64,000 nucleotides of DNA, from positions 246,874 to 310,873 of the forward strand of contig NZ_JACKUK010000009.1 of NCBI RefSeq assembly GCF_025822765.1, in the 5' to 3' direction. The notes beneath the pieces were generated by a model. That model was not told the DNA's origin. It made no database searches and saw nothing but the letters and a program-made list of their open reading frames with translations. This document shows positions 1-8,830 of the stretch, piece after piece. This DNA is from Mycobacterium barrassiae (GTDB lineage Bacteria; Actinomycetota; Actinomycetes; Mycobacteriales; Mycobacteriaceae). How positions within the stretch are numbered: the first letter of the stretch is position 1; each line of letters begins with the position of its first letter. The position numbers and the translations under genes were made by a program.

Positions 1-32
1 GTCGGCTGCGGGCGGCGCTGGCCGCGCTCTGA
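1..32 (+). CDS. possible 3' end of an upstream gene
   Basis: A plus-strand reading frame entering from the left edge reads RLRAALAAL and stops at TGA 30-32, four bases before the convergent methyltransferase gene ends. The Ala/Leu/Arg tail is typical of the C-terminus of a GC-rich actinobacterial protein, but only nine codons are visible, so this is a weak call and no function can be given. Confidence 0.25.
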   Translation, partial: RLRAALAAL

Positions 33-35
33 ACG

Positions 36-662
36 CTAGGCCTTCAGCGTCGCGACGACGCGACTGCCGATCGGGTGGATCCGCGTCAGCGCCAGCCCGG
101 CCTCACGCGCGATTTCGGCCGCAGAGTCGATACCCACCGACGCCCACGGAAACCAGGGGCCGACCGTGCGCGACGACTCCAGCCGTACCCAGCCGGTGTA
201 CACACCCGTTGCCGCCGCCTCGAATTCGGCGATGCACCGGCCGCCACGGTTCAACAGCTCCGCCGATCGACGCAGCACCCGCAACGGGTCACCGCCCAAC
301 CCGATGTTGCCGTCGGCCAGTAACACCGTGTGCCATCGACCGGTGGCGGGCAGCGCGTCGAACATGTTGCGCCGCAGGACCGGTGCGCCGCGTCGCCGCG
401 CCAACCCGACAGCCTTGGCGGACTGGTCGACACCGAGGGCGGGCACACCGCGGCGCATGAGCTCGGTCACCAACCGGCCTGGGCCGCAACCCAGGTCGAT
501 GGTCGGCCCGCTGCACAGCCCCACCACGGCACGGTCGAAGTGGTCGTCGGCGTCGCGTCCACCGAGCCACCGTCGCACCGGCAGATGACTGACCTCGCCG
601 TCATCCCGTCTGATCCAACACTGTTCGCCGTCCAGCGCGCGGTCATACAGATGTCCCTGCAT
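36..662 (-). CDS. class I SAM-dependent methyltransferase
   Basis: 208 aa. The SAM-binding motif I is visible as DLGCGPGRL around residues 57-65, followed by an acidic residue at the end of strand 2 (ALGVDQSAK) and a hydrophobic strand 4 with LLADGNIGLGG, the layout of a Rossmann-type methyltransferase. The substrate cannot be told. The ATG at 662 lies one base after the TGA of the DUF2064 gene, so the two are very likely translated together as the last genes of a three-gene operon with a family-2 glycosyltransferase. This neighbourhood suggests modification of a glycan, lipid-linked sugar or small metabolite; that is inference. Confidence 0.8.
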   Translation of the reverse strand: MQGHLYDRALDGEQCWIRRDDGEVSHLPVRRWLGGRDADDHFDRAVVGLCSGPTIDLGCGPGRLVTELMRRGVPALGVDQSAKAVGLARRRGAPVLRRNMFDALPATGRWHTVLLADGNIGLGGDPLRVLRRSAELLNRGGRCIAEFEAAATGVYTGWVRLESSRTVGPWFPWASVGIDSAAEIAREAGLALTRIHPIGSRVVATLKA

Positions 663-663
663 G

Positions 664-1323
664 TCAGCACCGCACCGCGCGAGCGAAACGACTGTCCGGC
701 GCGCACATCCGTCGCACCGGCTCGATGTCGTCCACTAGGTCGACGTCCGCCAGTTCGGCCATCAGCTCCACGCGAAACCCCTTGCTGTACAGCGCTGCCA
801 GCGTCAGCGCTCCGGTATCGGACCGCGACATCGGCACCTCCCTGAGACAGTCGGCCATCGACGCATCGGACACTCCCAACACCCACCAGCCGCCGTCGGC
901 GGCCAGCCCGAGCACCGCATCGGTACGGGACAGTTGTTGTGCGCATTCGACGAGCATCTCGGCCGACACCTGCGGGGTGTCCATGCCGATCTGAACCACC
1001 GGGCGAGCACCCGCCGCCGCTGCCGCGTCGAGATGCGCATTGGCAAGTCGCTCAGCGAAACCGTCGCCGCGCTGCGGCACGACCGTGAATGCGTCGAGGC
1101 GGCTGCGGATCTCCGCTGACGCGCTTGCGGCGTCGAGATCCCCCGTCATCGCGACCACGCGCGCCGCAACGGGTGCGGCCGCAACCGCGTCGAGCGTGTC
1201 CAATAGCGCCGCCGCGGCGATGTCGGCGGCCGCCCGGTCCCCGATCGCGGCGGCCAAGCGCGTCTTGGCCTGCCCCGGCACCGGCGCCTTGGCGACGACG
1301 AGCGCGACCACCGGCTCCGTCAC
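664..1323 (-). CDS. DUF2064 / TIGR04282-type nucleotidyl- or glycosyltransferase-like protein
   Basis: 219 aa from a GTG at 1323. The N-terminus (VVALVVAKAPVPGQAKTRL) has the lysine-rich loop of the nucleotide-sugar/CofC-like fold, and the later segments QIGMDTPQV and LGLAADGGWWVLGV match the DUF2064 family, whose members usually lie next to family-2 glycosyltransferases, as here. The start was chosen because GTGA overlaps the upstream stop by 4 nt; a longer frame continues upstream but runs antisense through the glycosyltransferase. The product is probably a cytosolic NTP-sugar enzyme; the actual reaction is unknown. Confidence 0.75.
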   Translation of the reverse strand: MTEPVVALVVAKAPVPGQAKTRLAAAIGDRAAADIAAAALLDTLDAVAAAPVAARVVAMTGDLDAASASAEIRSRLDAFTVVPQRGDGFAERLANAHLDAAAAAGARPVVQIGMDTPQVSAEMLVECAQQLSRTDAVLGLAADGGWWVLGVSDASMADCLREVPMSRSDTGALTLAALYSKGFRVELMAELADVDLVDDIEPVRRMCAPDSRFARAVRC

Positions 1324-1976
1324 GAGATCACCCGCCAGAAGTCGACGGCCGCGATCACACTTCCGCGCAGTGAACCGCTGACCTTCGAGCGTCCACCCGT
1401 GCGCGGGCCGTAATCCACGTCGCGTTCGACGACGCGCCAACCGGCCGCGGCCGCGCGCACCAGGAGTTCGAGCGGATACCCCGACCTTCGGTCCTGCACG
1501 CCGAGATCGAGCAGGGCATCGCGACGTGCGACCCGCATCGGCGCGATGTCGTGCACCGGCAGGCCGTGCTTGCGACGCAGCCGCCAGCACACGGCCGCCG
1601 TCCCGAGCCGGGCATGCCACGGCCAGCGCAGTCCCTTGACCGGCCGACGGCGTCCGGTCGCCATATCCGCGCCGCGCTCGAGTTCGTCGACCAGTTCCGG
1701 CAGGTCGCCGGGGTCCAGGGAGCCGTCGGCGTCGATGACCGCCACGATCGGCGTCGTCGCCGCGACCACGCCGGCGTGCACCGCCGAACCGTAGCCGGGC
1801 CGGGACTCGGTGACCACGTCCGCGCCGTGGCGACGCGCCACCTCGGCGGTGTCGTCGCTGCTGTTGTTGTCGACCACCAGGGGTCGGTAACCCGCAGGGA
1901 TCGCCGCCAGTACCCCCGGGAGTGAGGCGGCCTCGTTGAGGCAGGGCAGCACCACCGTGACGGGAGAGCCGGGCAT
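1320..1976 (-). CDS. family-2 glycosyltransferase
   Basis: 218 aa. GT-A fold signatures are clear: an N-terminal TVVLPCLNEAASLPGVL strand, a nucleotide-binding VVDNNSSDDT and the metal-binding DADGSLDPGD (DxD-type) near residue 85. There are no membrane segments, so it is a soluble or peripheral enzyme of the dolichyl-phosphate-mannose-synthase-like group. It is the first gene of the operon; its stop overlaps the next start by 4 nt. The intergenic space to the divergent response-regulator gene (1977-2076) must hold both promoters, but no confident -10/-35 pair was found there. Donor and acceptor are not predictable. Confidence 0.82.
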   Translation of the reverse strand: MPGSPVTVVLPCLNEAASLPGVLAAIPAGYRPLVVDNNSSDDTAEVARRHGADVVTESRPGYGSAVHAGVVAATTPIVAVIDADGSLDPGDLPELVDELERGADMATGRRRPVKGLRWPWHARLGTAAVCWRLRRKHGLPVHDIAPMRVARRDALLDLGVQDRRSGYPLELLVRAAAAGWRVVERDVDYGPRTGGRSKVSGSLRGSVIAAVDFWRVIS

Positions 1977-2076
1977 GACCTGAGGCTAACCAGTTCAGCG
2001 GGCACCCAACAGGACGATTCGTGACGAATCTCTGACATCCGCGCAGGTAGTAGCGATGCGCGACTAGCCTCGGGGT

Positions 2077-2757
2077 GTGACGCGGGTGCTGATCGCCGAC
2101 GACGACACCGTCGTGCGCGATGTCGTGCGTCGATATCTGGAGCGCGATGGCCTCGAGGTGTCGATCGCGCACGACGGCAAAGAGGCGTTGCGGCTGCTCG
2201 GTTCGCAGCGCATCGACGTCGCGGTGCTCGACGTGATGATGCCCGGCCAGGACGGCCTGACGCTGTGCCGCACCCTGCGGCAACGCGGCGACTACTCGAT
2301 TCCGGTGATCCTGCTGACCGCGCTCGGCGAGGAGGACGACCGGATCGCGGGTTTGGAGGCCGGCGCCGACGACTACCTGACGAAACCATTCAGTCCCCGC
2401 GAGTTGGCGCTGCGGGTGCGGTCGGTGCTGCGTCGCGCACCCACACCGACTGGCCCGATGGCTCTGGACATCACGGTTGGCGACCTGACCGTGTCAACGG
2501 CCGCGCGATCGGTGACCATTGCCGGAACACCGGTTTCGCTGACCAACCGTGAATTCGACCTGTTGCTGTTCTTTCTGACCCACACCGACACGGTGTTCTC
2601 CCGTGAGGAACTGCTCAAGCAGGTGTGGCGCTGGGACTTCGGTGATCTGTCGACGGTCACGGTCCATGTGAAGCGGTTGCGCTCCAAGCTCGGTGCCGAC
2701 CATCGACTGCAGACGGTGTGGGGGCGCGGCTACCTGTGGAGCAGTAGTGCCCACTGA
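2077..2757 (+). CDS. OmpR-family response regulator
   Basis: 226 aa, GTG start. The receiver domain has the acidic pocket (ADDD, residues 7-10), phospho-acceptor Asp52 in VLDVMMPG, and Lys103 in LTKPFSP; the C-terminal half is a winged-helix DNA-binding domain ending in LRSKLGADHRLQTVWGRGY. It is translationally linked to the histidine kinase that follows, whose GTG lies inside its last codons (11-nt overlap), so the pair is a complete two-component system. The signal is unknown. It is not regX3, which is elsewhere in the window. Confidence 0.92.
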   Translation: MTRVLIADDDTVVRDVVRRYLERDGLEVSIAHDGKEALRLLGSQRIDVAVLDVMMPGQDGLTLCRTLRQRGDYSIPVILLTALGEEDDRIAGLEAGADDYLTKPFSPRELALRVRSVLRRAPTPTGPMALDITVGDLTVSTAARSVTIAGTPVSLTNREFDLLLFFLTHTDTVFSREELLKQVWRWDFGDLSTVTVHVKRLRSKLGADHRLQTVWGRGYLWSSSAH

Positions 2758-3772
2758 TCTGTGGGAGATCGCCTGGTGGGCCTTGGCCTGTTCGGTGCCG
2801 GTGGTGCTCGCCGGGGCGCTCATCATCCGGCTGGCCAGGTCCTGGTCGCTGGCGGTCAGCATGGTGGCGCTGGTGTTGATCCCCGTGTTGGCGACGTTCA
2901 CTGGTGTCCTCGGGGCCAGCGGGTTCATGATCACCGAGACGTTCGAGCGGACCGCTGTCGTGCTGGTCATCGTTTCGGTGGTGACGATTCCCGCGGCGGT
3001 GATGCTGGCGCGGTATCAGGCCCGTCGCACCGTGTGGGAACAGGAGATTCGCGAGGCCGAACGGGCCGCCGAACAGTCGCGGCGACGCCTGGTCGCGTTC
3101 GTGAGCCACGACCTGCGTACGCCGCTGGCCGGCATCCGTGCGGTGTCCGAGGCGATCGCCGACGGAGTGGTGCCCGAGTCCGAGGTGCAGGTACACGCCA
3201 AAACGATTGAGCAGGAATCGATTCGGCTCGCCGAGATGGTCGACGATCTGTTCGAGATGTCGAAAATCAACGCAGGGGCCGTGCAACCGGCGTTCGACAG
3301 GGTGGCTCTCGACGAGGTCGTCGACGATGTGCTGGCCGCACACCGGATCGCGGCCGAACGCGCGGGGGTGCACCTGGTGGCCGAGTTGCCATCGAGGCCG
3401 GTGCGGGTGGTCGGCAGCGACCGGGCACTGGTGCGGGTGCTGTCGAATTTGGTGGCCAACGCGATCGCGCACACGCCGGAGGGCGGTCAGGTCTCGTTGG
3501 CGGTCGGTGCAGACGAGAACGGCGCGTGGGCACGGGTGGACGACACCGGAGTCGGGATCTCGGAGGCGGATCTACCGCGGGTCTTCGACGTCGCGTATCG
3601 CGGGTCCAAAGACCGTGTACCGCGAGCGGATTCGTCGCTCCCGAGCGGGTCGGGCCTGGGGCTGGCCATCGCGGCGGGCTTGGTGCAGGCTCACCGTGGC
3701 ACGCTGACGGCGCACAACCTCGACACCGGCGCACGGTTCGAGGTGCGATTGCCGTTGGCGCCAGGCGACTAG
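2747..3772 (+). CDS. HisKA sensor histidine kinase
   Basis: 341 aa from GTG 2747. Three hydrophobic segments (about residues 8-27, 32-50, 65-85) leave almost no extracytoplasmic domain, so it probably senses within the membrane. The H-box FVSHDLRTPLAG places the phosphorylated His at 121; the N-box (NLVANAIAHTPEGG), G1 (DDTGVGI) and G2 (GSGLGLAIA) follow in order. An ATG 18 codons upstream (2693) is possible but would read through the regulator's C-terminus, so the GTG with an 11-nt overlap is preferred. Partner of the preceding OmpR-type regulator. Confidence 0.88.
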   Translation: MPTDLWEIAWWALACSVPVVLAGALIIRLARSWSLAVSMVALVLIPVLATFTGVLGASGFMITETFERTAVVLVIVSVVTIPAAVMLARYQARRTVWEQEIREAERAAEQSRRRLVAFVSHDLRTPLAGIRAVSEAIADGVVPESEVQVHAKTIEQESIRLAEMVDDLFEMSKINAGAVQPAFDRVALDEVVDDVLAAHRIAAERAGVHLVAELPSRPVRVVGSDRALVRVLSNLVANAIAHTPEGGQVSLAVGADENGAWARVDDTGVGISEADLPRVFDVAYRGSKDRVPRADSSLPSGSGLGLAIAAGLVQAHRGTLTAHNLDTGARFEVRLPLAPGD

Positions 3773-3777
3773 CTCGC

Positions 3778-3834
3778 CGAAATAGCATTCCAGGCTGCGA
3801 ATGCCGCAGATGGACGACCCGGAATGCTATTTCG
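3778..3834. terminator. long intergenic inverted repeat (14-bp perfect arms)
   Basis: CGAAATAGCATTCC at 3778-3791 is repeated exactly in reverse complement at 3821-3834, with a 29-nt spacer. It begins 5 bases after the kinase stop and ends 84 bases before the next gene on the same strand, so it probably ends or attenuates the first two-component transcript. There is no U-tract of the E. coli type. Confidence 0.55.
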
Positions 3835-3918
3835 CGGCAACTGGTGGGGGTAGCCCTACCTTCGATCGGGCGGCGTACTGGATGGGTGCAGAGCCGACCC
3901 TTGCCTAGGGTGAGACTC

Positions 3919-5205
3919 ATGACGTCCGGAGCAACGCAGCCCGAGCGCCATCGGCTACTTCGACAACTCGCCGTCGACACCGGCTACCTCCTGGCCGGAT
4001 TCCCTCTCGCCACCGCAGGCTTCGTCGTCATCGTGACGGGTCTGTCCACCGGCATCGGGCTCTTGCTCGTAGTCGTCGGTTTGCCCGTCCTCACCGGTAC
4101 CGTGCTGGCCGCCCGCCTCTTCGCCGACATCGAGAGACTTCGGATTCTTGCGGTGTTGCACCGGCCGCGCATCCGGCCTGCGTACCCGACAGCGCAAGCG
4201 GGCGAAGGTGTTTGGAAGCGGATGATGTCGCCGCTGGTGCAGACTCAGGGCTGGCTCGATGTCGCGCACGCGCTGCTGTGTTTTCCGATCGCAGTGATCA
4301 CCTTCAGCGTCGTCGTCACGTGGTGGACGGCCGCGGTCGGGGGCACGCTGACGGTCCTGTGGGACTGGAGCATTCCGCGCGGGCCGGACAACGTGTCGCT
4401 GGCTGAGCTGGTCGGACTCGGCGACAGCACGTTCGCCAGGATCACCTTCCAAACCGTGCTCGGCCTGCTCTTCTTGGTCACGCTGCCGTGGATGGTGCGC
4501 ATCTGCGCGGTGTCCCAGGCCGGTTTCGGTCGCATGCTGCTCACCGGCGTCGCCGAGATGCGCGAGACGATCACCGTGTTGACCGACCAAAAGGCCGCGG
4601 CGGTGTCCGCGGAGGCGATCGCGCTGCGAAAGCTGGAGCGGGACCTGCACGACGGCCCTCAACAGCGACTCGTCCGCCTGGCGATCGATCTCAGCCGGGC
4701 CCAACAGCAGATCGACGGCGACCCTGACGCGCTGCGGGCCACGCTGGTCGAGGCGGTCGCACAAACCCGGGAGACGCTGGACGAGCTGCGCGCACTGTCC
4801 CGTGGCATCGCACCGCCCGTGCTCGCCGACCGCGGCCTGCCCAGCGCGCTGGCCGCGCTTGCCGGACGGTGCACGGTGCCCGTCGAGTTGGTGGTCGACG
4901 CCGACCTCGGCCTGCCACAGGGCCGACTCGACCCGGCTGTCGAGAACACCGCGTACTTCACCGTTTCGGAAGCCCTGACGAATGTCGCCAAACACAGCAG
5001 CGCATCGACCTGCTGGGTCACCGTCGCCAACGGGCCCGGCCGGTTGTCGGTGCAGATCGTCGACGACGGGACCGGCGGGGCGCACGTCGCCAAGGGACAC
5101 GGTTTGAGCGGGTTGGCCGACCGAGTGCATTCCACCGGGGGTGCGTTCACCGTCACCAGCCCCGCGGGCGGCCCGACCGAGATCAAGGTGGAGTTGCCGT
5201 GTTGA
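3919..5205 (+). CDS. HisKA_3 (NarL-partner) sensor histidine kinase with membrane sensor domain
   Basis: 428 aa from ATG 3919. Four or more hydrophobic segments in the first ~200 residues (about 21-65, 115-145, 178-197) match the 'putative sensor' domain common in actinobacteria. The dimerisation box RDLHDGPQQRL gives phospho-His244, and the C-terminal HATPase has EALTNVAKHS, DDGTGGA and GHGLSGLADRV. The longer upstream frame was rejected because it overlaps the previous kinase antisense-free but has no family similarity. The stop overlaps the next gene by 7 nt, giving a kinase/NarL-regulator pair. Signal unknown. Confidence 0.88.
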   Translation: MTSGATQPERHRLLRQLAVDTGYLLAGFPLATAGFVVIVTGLSTGIGLLLVVVGLPVLTGTVLAARLFADIERLRILAVLHRPRIRPAYPTAQAGEGVWKRMMSPLVQTQGWLDVAHALLCFPIAVITFSVVVTWWTAAVGGTLTVLWDWSIPRGPDNVSLAELVGLGDSTFARITFQTVLGLLFLVTLPWMVRICAVSQAGFGRMLLTGVAEMRETITVLTDQKAAAVSAEAIALRKLERDLHDGPQQRLVRLAIDLSRAQQQIDGDPDALRATLVEAVAQTRETLDELRALSRGIAPPVLADRGLPSALAALAGRCTVPVELVVDADLGLPQGRLDPAVENTAYFTVSEALTNVAKHSSASTCWVTVANGPGRLSVQIVDDGTGGAHVAKGHGLSGLADRVHSTGGAFTVTSPAGGPTEIKVELPC

Positions 5206-5846
5206 GGGTCGTGGTGGCGGACGACTCAGTTCTGTTGCGGGAAGGTCTTGTTCGCCTCCTGACAGATAATGGCCACGACGTCGTGGCCGCGGTCGGTGAC
5301 GGCCCGTCGTTGGTGGACGCGATCGAGCGCCACAGTCCCGACGTCTCGGTGGTGGACGTCCGGATGCCGCCGTCACACACCGACGAGGGCCTACGGGCCG
5401 CCGTCGAAGCCCGACGCCGCGTTCCCGGCTCCCCGGTACTGGTGTTGTCCCAGTACGTCGAACTGTCGTATGCCGACGACCTGCTGGCCGACCGCGTCGG
5501 TGGGGTCGGCTACCTCCTCAAGGATCGGGTCGCGGCAGTCGCGGAATTTCTCGACGCGCTGGACCGAGTGGCGTCCGGCGGGATGGTGCTCGACCCCGAG
5601 GTGGTCTCCCAGTTGCTGGTGCGACGACGCAGCGACCCGTTGAAGGAGCTGACACCGCGCGAGCGGGAGGTGCTCGGACTGATGGCCGAGGGTCGTTCCA
5701 ACGTGAACATCGCCCGGACTCTGGCGCTCGCCGACGGTTCGGTCGAGAAGCACGTACGCAACATCTTCGCCAAGTTGATGCTGCCGCCCGACCTGGAACA
5801 GAACCGCCGGGTGCTCGCCGTGCTGACCTATCTCAGCGGGTCCTGA
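5199..5846 (+). CDS. NarL/LuxR-family response regulator
   Basis: 215 aa. It starts at GTG 5199 (or the adjacent TTG), inside the last codons of the kinase. The receiver has ADDS at the N-terminus, phospho-Asp53 in VVDVRMPP, and Lys in YLLKDRV; the C-terminal LuxR helix-turn-helix is LTPREREVLGLMAEGRSN followed by the recognition helix region SVEKHVRNIFAKL. Almost certainly the cognate regulator of the upstream HisKA_3 kinase. It is closely similar to the regulator at 16.2 kb (shared MPP-H-x-x-EGL and GYLLK segments), suggesting the two systems arose by duplication. Confidence 0.9.
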   Translation: MLRVVVADDSVLLREGLVRLLTDNGHDVVAAVGDGPSLVDAIERHSPDVSVVDVRMPPSHTDEGLRAAVEARRRVPGSPVLVLSQYVELSYADDLLADRVGGVGYLLKDRVAAVAEFLDALDRVASGGMVLDPEVVSQLLVRRRSDPLKELTPREREVLGLMAEGRSNVNIARTLALADGSVEKHVRNIFAKLMLPPDLEQNRRVLAVLTYLSGS

Positions 5847-5927
5847 CCTGCGTGTTCGCCGACCGCCCTAGTATTTGAGTGATTGTTCTACTATCGTCGC
5901 TAACCAGACGACGAAGGGAGGGCGACG

Positions 5928-6374
5928 ATGCCCACGAAAAGTGCCGACAAAGCGCGGCGGAAGTTCAAGTTCGAGCGAAGCGTGGGGCGCATCGTGATGA
6001 ACCCGGTGGTGGCCGCGCTCGACCGGCTCGGGATCCGGTCGTCGCTGGTGGTCGAGGTCGAGACCATCGGCCGCAAGTCGAACGAACCGCGCCGGGTGCC
6101 GCTGGTCGGCCGTATCGACGGCAACGACCTGTGGGTCATCTCCCAGCACGGCCGCCGCGCAGGCTGGGCATACAACATCGCTGCCAACCCGAACGTGCGC
6201 GTGCGGGTGAACAACGAGTGGCGCACCGGCACAGCCACTTTCGAACCTGATGACGATGTGCGCGCCCGCGCCCGAAGCTTCGGCGGACACGGCAGGTTCA
6301 GCCAGTCGGCGACGGCGCTGACCATGCGCGCGATGGAGAGCGACCCGATCTCGGTGCGCATCGCCTTGAATTAA
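5928..6374 (+). CDS. nitroreductase / deazaflavin (F420)-dependent oxidoreductase, Ddn family
   Basis: 148 aa, ATG preceded at good distance by AGGGAGG, a strong ribosome site. The segment VVEVETIGRKSNEPRRVPLVG followed by DLWVISQHGRRAGWAYNI and NPNVRVRVNN is the split beta-barrel signature of mycobacterial deazaflavin-dependent nitroreductase-family proteins, which use F420H2. The substrate is unknown. It is monocistronic between the NarL regulator and an MFS gene. TACTAT at 5889-5894 could be a -10 element; no matching -35 is obvious. Confidence 0.85.
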   Translation: MPTKSADKARRKFKFERSVGRIVMNPVVAALDRLGIRSSLVVEVETIGRKSNEPRRVPLVGRIDGNDLWVISQHGRRAGWAYNIAANPNVRVRVNNEWRTGTATFEPDDDVRARARSFGGHGRFSQSATALTMRAMESDPISVRIALN

Positions 6375-6482
6375 CCAACTTGGACTAACCAGCCTGTCCC
6401 CCGATCGGTGGAATGCGCATTCCTACCGCCACCGGGTGATCAGCGGACAGACGCGGGACCGGTAAAACGGGATCGTTATCCC

Positions 6483-7721
6483 ATGACGATGTCGATCGAG
6501 CGACCGCAAGAGGTCGCCGCCCGGATCGTCGGGGACCGGCGCCTCCTGATCCTGTTGCTGCTGGTGATCCCGCTCAGCCAGATCGGCCTCGACGTCTACG
6601 CGCCGGCACTGCCCCAGATGGCGGCGGATTTCGGTGCATCCGATGCGATGGTGCAGAACACCGTGACCGCATACACGCTCGGGATGAGCGTGGCGTTCAT
6701 TCCAGTGGGATTGCTCGCCGACGCACTGGGCCGCAGGTGGGTGCTTCTCACCGGTACCGCACTCGTCGCCCTGACGAGCATCGGTTGCGCGCTCGCCGGA
6801 AGCCTGCCCTTCCTGCTTGGCATGCGGTTCATCCAGGGCGTCGCCGCAGGCACCTGCCTGTTGATGGCCGCGGTCATCGCCGCCGACTGCTTCCGCGGCG
6901 CCAAGCTGGTTTCGGTGCTCGGTGTGCTGGGCGCGGCATGGGGAACCGCGCCCGTCGTGGCGCCGGCCATCGGCGGATTCGTCGTCCAGCACGGATCCTG
7001 GCGTCTGGTGTTCGCGCTCTTCGCTTTCGCCGTCGTGGTGGTCACCGCGCTTGTCGCCAAGGGGATGCCCGAGACACTGGATAAGGAAAAACGCTCACCA
7101 GTGAATCTTCGGGCCGCGATGCGGGTGCTGGGTGAGGCGTTGCGGCACAAGGTCTTCATCGGATTCGTCTTGATGTTCGGCTTGATCGGCGCGGCACAGA
7201 TGGTGTTCGGCGTCGCCGGGCCATTCCTCTTCGAAGAGGCACTCGGGTTCTCGCCTGCGGCCTACGGTCTGATCGCGCTGGTGATCGGGGCGGCGAATCT
7301 GGTCGGCGAACTGGCGTGTGGTGGCCTGGCGCAACGTATTACGACCCGCAAGCTTGCGCTCAGCGCCTGGACTGTGATGATTCTGGGCGCACTGACGCTG
7401 GTCGTCTCGGCCAGGACCATCGGCGTGAACGGCTGGATCATCACGCTCGGTGCGGCGCTGGTGCTTGGCGGAGTCGGCGTGCTGGATCCGCAGAGCAAGG
7501 GTCTGGCGATGGGCGTGTTCAGCAAGAACATCGGACTGATCGGCGGGCTGCTCAACACCTGCTGCTACCTGATCGTGAGCCTTGCGATGGCGTTGATCGC
7601 GCACCTGCCGGAGACCACTCACGAGCCCCTTGGCTGGTTCTACGTCTCCGCAGGGATGGCTTTTGTCACCATCCTGCTACTCACCCTGCGCTCGCAGGCT
7701 AATCGGGCAGCGAGTTGCTGA
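6483..7721 (+). CDS. MFS drug-resistance transporter, Bcr/CflA-like
   Basis: 412 aa with about 12 hydrophobic segments. The first loop carries SQIGLDVYAPALPQMA and the loop 2-3 motif GLLADALGRRWVLL, which are the family signatures of the Bcr/CflA subgroup of the DHA1 exporters; an inner-membrane proton antiporter is expected. ATG 6483 was chosen over an upstream in-frame codon because the extra N-terminus lacks similarity. The last 23 bases overlap the convergent nitronate monooxygenase gene, so the two transcripts are antisense to each other at their ends. Substrate not predictable. Confidence 0.85.
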   Translation: MTMSIERPQEVAARIVGDRRLLILLLLVIPLSQIGLDVYAPALPQMAADFGASDAMVQNTVTAYTLGMSVAFIPVGLLADALGRRWVLLTGTALVALTSIGCALAGSLPFLLGMRFIQGVAAGTCLLMAAVIAADCFRGAKLVSVLGVLGAAWGTAPVVAPAIGGFVVQHGSWRLVFALFAFAVVVVTALVAKGMPETLDKEKRSPVNLRAAMRVLGEALRHKVFIGFVLMFGLIGAAQMVFGVAGPFLFEEALGFSPAAYGLIALVIGAANLVGELACGGLAQRITTRKLALSAWTVMILGALTLVVSARTIGVNGWIITLGAALVLGGVGVLDPQSKGLAMGVFSKNIGLIGGLLNTCCYLIVSLAMALIAHLPETTHEPLGWFYVSAGMAFVTILLLTLRSQANRAASC

Positions 7722-8817
7722 GCCGTTCCGTCGCAACCAGATAGTCCTCGATGAACTCGCGGACGACCTCTTTGGCGGGCTTGACCTTGTTCATCAAACC
7801 GACCCCCTGCCCCACGAAATAGGTCGCCAGCGCCTGCGCACCCGGATGGCCTTGCGCTGCAAGCACATCGACGCGGCGGACCACCGGCTCGGCCAGCATC
7901 GACTGCAGCGGAAGCGGCAACGTCTGGTGGCCATCCGCGTTCGGCTGCCACGCGTCGGTCCAGTCGGACTTCAGCTGTCGGGCCGGCTTGCCCGTGCGGC
8001 CGGTGGAGCGGATGGTGTCGCGCGACGTCGCCGCCAGGAACTTCTGCACGGTGTGCGGTGCGGTCTCGGCCTCCTCGGTCGTCAACCACACCGACCCGGT
8101 CCAGGCGCCGGCAGCGCCCATCGCCACCGCGGCCGCCATCTGCCGTCCCGTGACGATGCCACCGGCGGCCAGCACCGGGACCGCATCCTCGATCGCCTCG
8201 ATCACTTCGGGGATCAGCACCATCGTCGTGACCTCGCCGCAGTGACCGCCCGCCTCGGTGCCCTGCGCGACGATCAGGTCCACCCCCGCCGCGACCTGCT
8301 TGACGGCATGCTCCTTGGCGCCGACGAGGGCCGCCACGGGAACACCGTGCTCCTTACCCGCTGTGATCATGTAGTCCGGTGGCACGCCCAATGCGTTGGC
8401 GATCAGCTTGATCGGATGGCTCATCGCCACGTCGAGCAGCTCCTTGCCGGTGTTGCCCGACAGCGACGCCCCGCCGGTGAACGGCTTGGCGTCGTCCTCG
8501 ATGTCATGCGCGGCGAGAAGTTCGGACACGAACCTCCGATACTCGTCCGGAATGCGAGCGGCCAGGTCGGCCGAGGTCAGCTTCTCGCCCTTGCCCTCGT
8601 ACGTGGCGGGCACGATCAGGTCGACGCCGTACGACTTGCCGCCGACGTTGTCGTCGATCCACTTCAGTTCCTGGTCCAGCTGTTCCGGGGTGTAAGCCGT
8701 CCCGCCGAGAACACCGAACCCTCCCGCGTTGGTGACTGCGGCGACGACGTCGCGGCAGTGGCTGAATGCGAAAAGGGGGAAATCGATACCGAACTGCTCA
8801 CAGATGGCGGGCTTCAC
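7699..8817 (-). CDS. nitronate monooxygenase-family FMN oxidoreductase
   Basis: 372 aa, GTG start. TIM-barrel flavoenzyme of the 2-nitropropane dioxygenase / nitronate monooxygenase type: N-terminal FPLFAFSHCRDVVAAVTNAG, the VDLIVAQGTEAGGHCG substrate/flavin loop and the phosphate-binding PVLAAGGIVTGRQMAAA. Members oxidise alkyl nitronates or related compounds with FMN; some actinobacterial homologues have other, unknown substrates. It is 13 nt downstream of the hydrolase gene on the same strand, so co-transcription with the epimerase/MTA phosphorylase run is possible. Confidence 0.87.
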   Translation of the reverse strand: MKPAICEQFGIDFPLFAFSHCRDVVAAVTNAGGFGVLGGTAYTPEQLDQELKWIDDNVGGKSYGVDLIVPATYEGKGEKLTSADLAARIPDEYRRFVSELLAAHDIEDDAKPFTGGASLSGNTGKELLDVAMSHPIKLIANALGVPPDYMITAGKEHGVPVAALVGAKEHAVKQVAAGVDLIVAQGTEAGGHCGEVTTMVLIPEVIEAIEDAVPVLAAGGIVTGRQMAAAVAMGAAGAWTGSVWLTTEEAETAPHTVQKFLAATSRDTIRSTGRTGKPARQLKSDWTDAWQPNADGHQTLPLPLQSMLAEPVVRRVDVLAAQGHPGAQALATYFVGQGVGLMNKVKPAKEVVREFIEDYLVATERLSNSLPD

Positions 8818-8830
8818 GCCACCAGTATTA

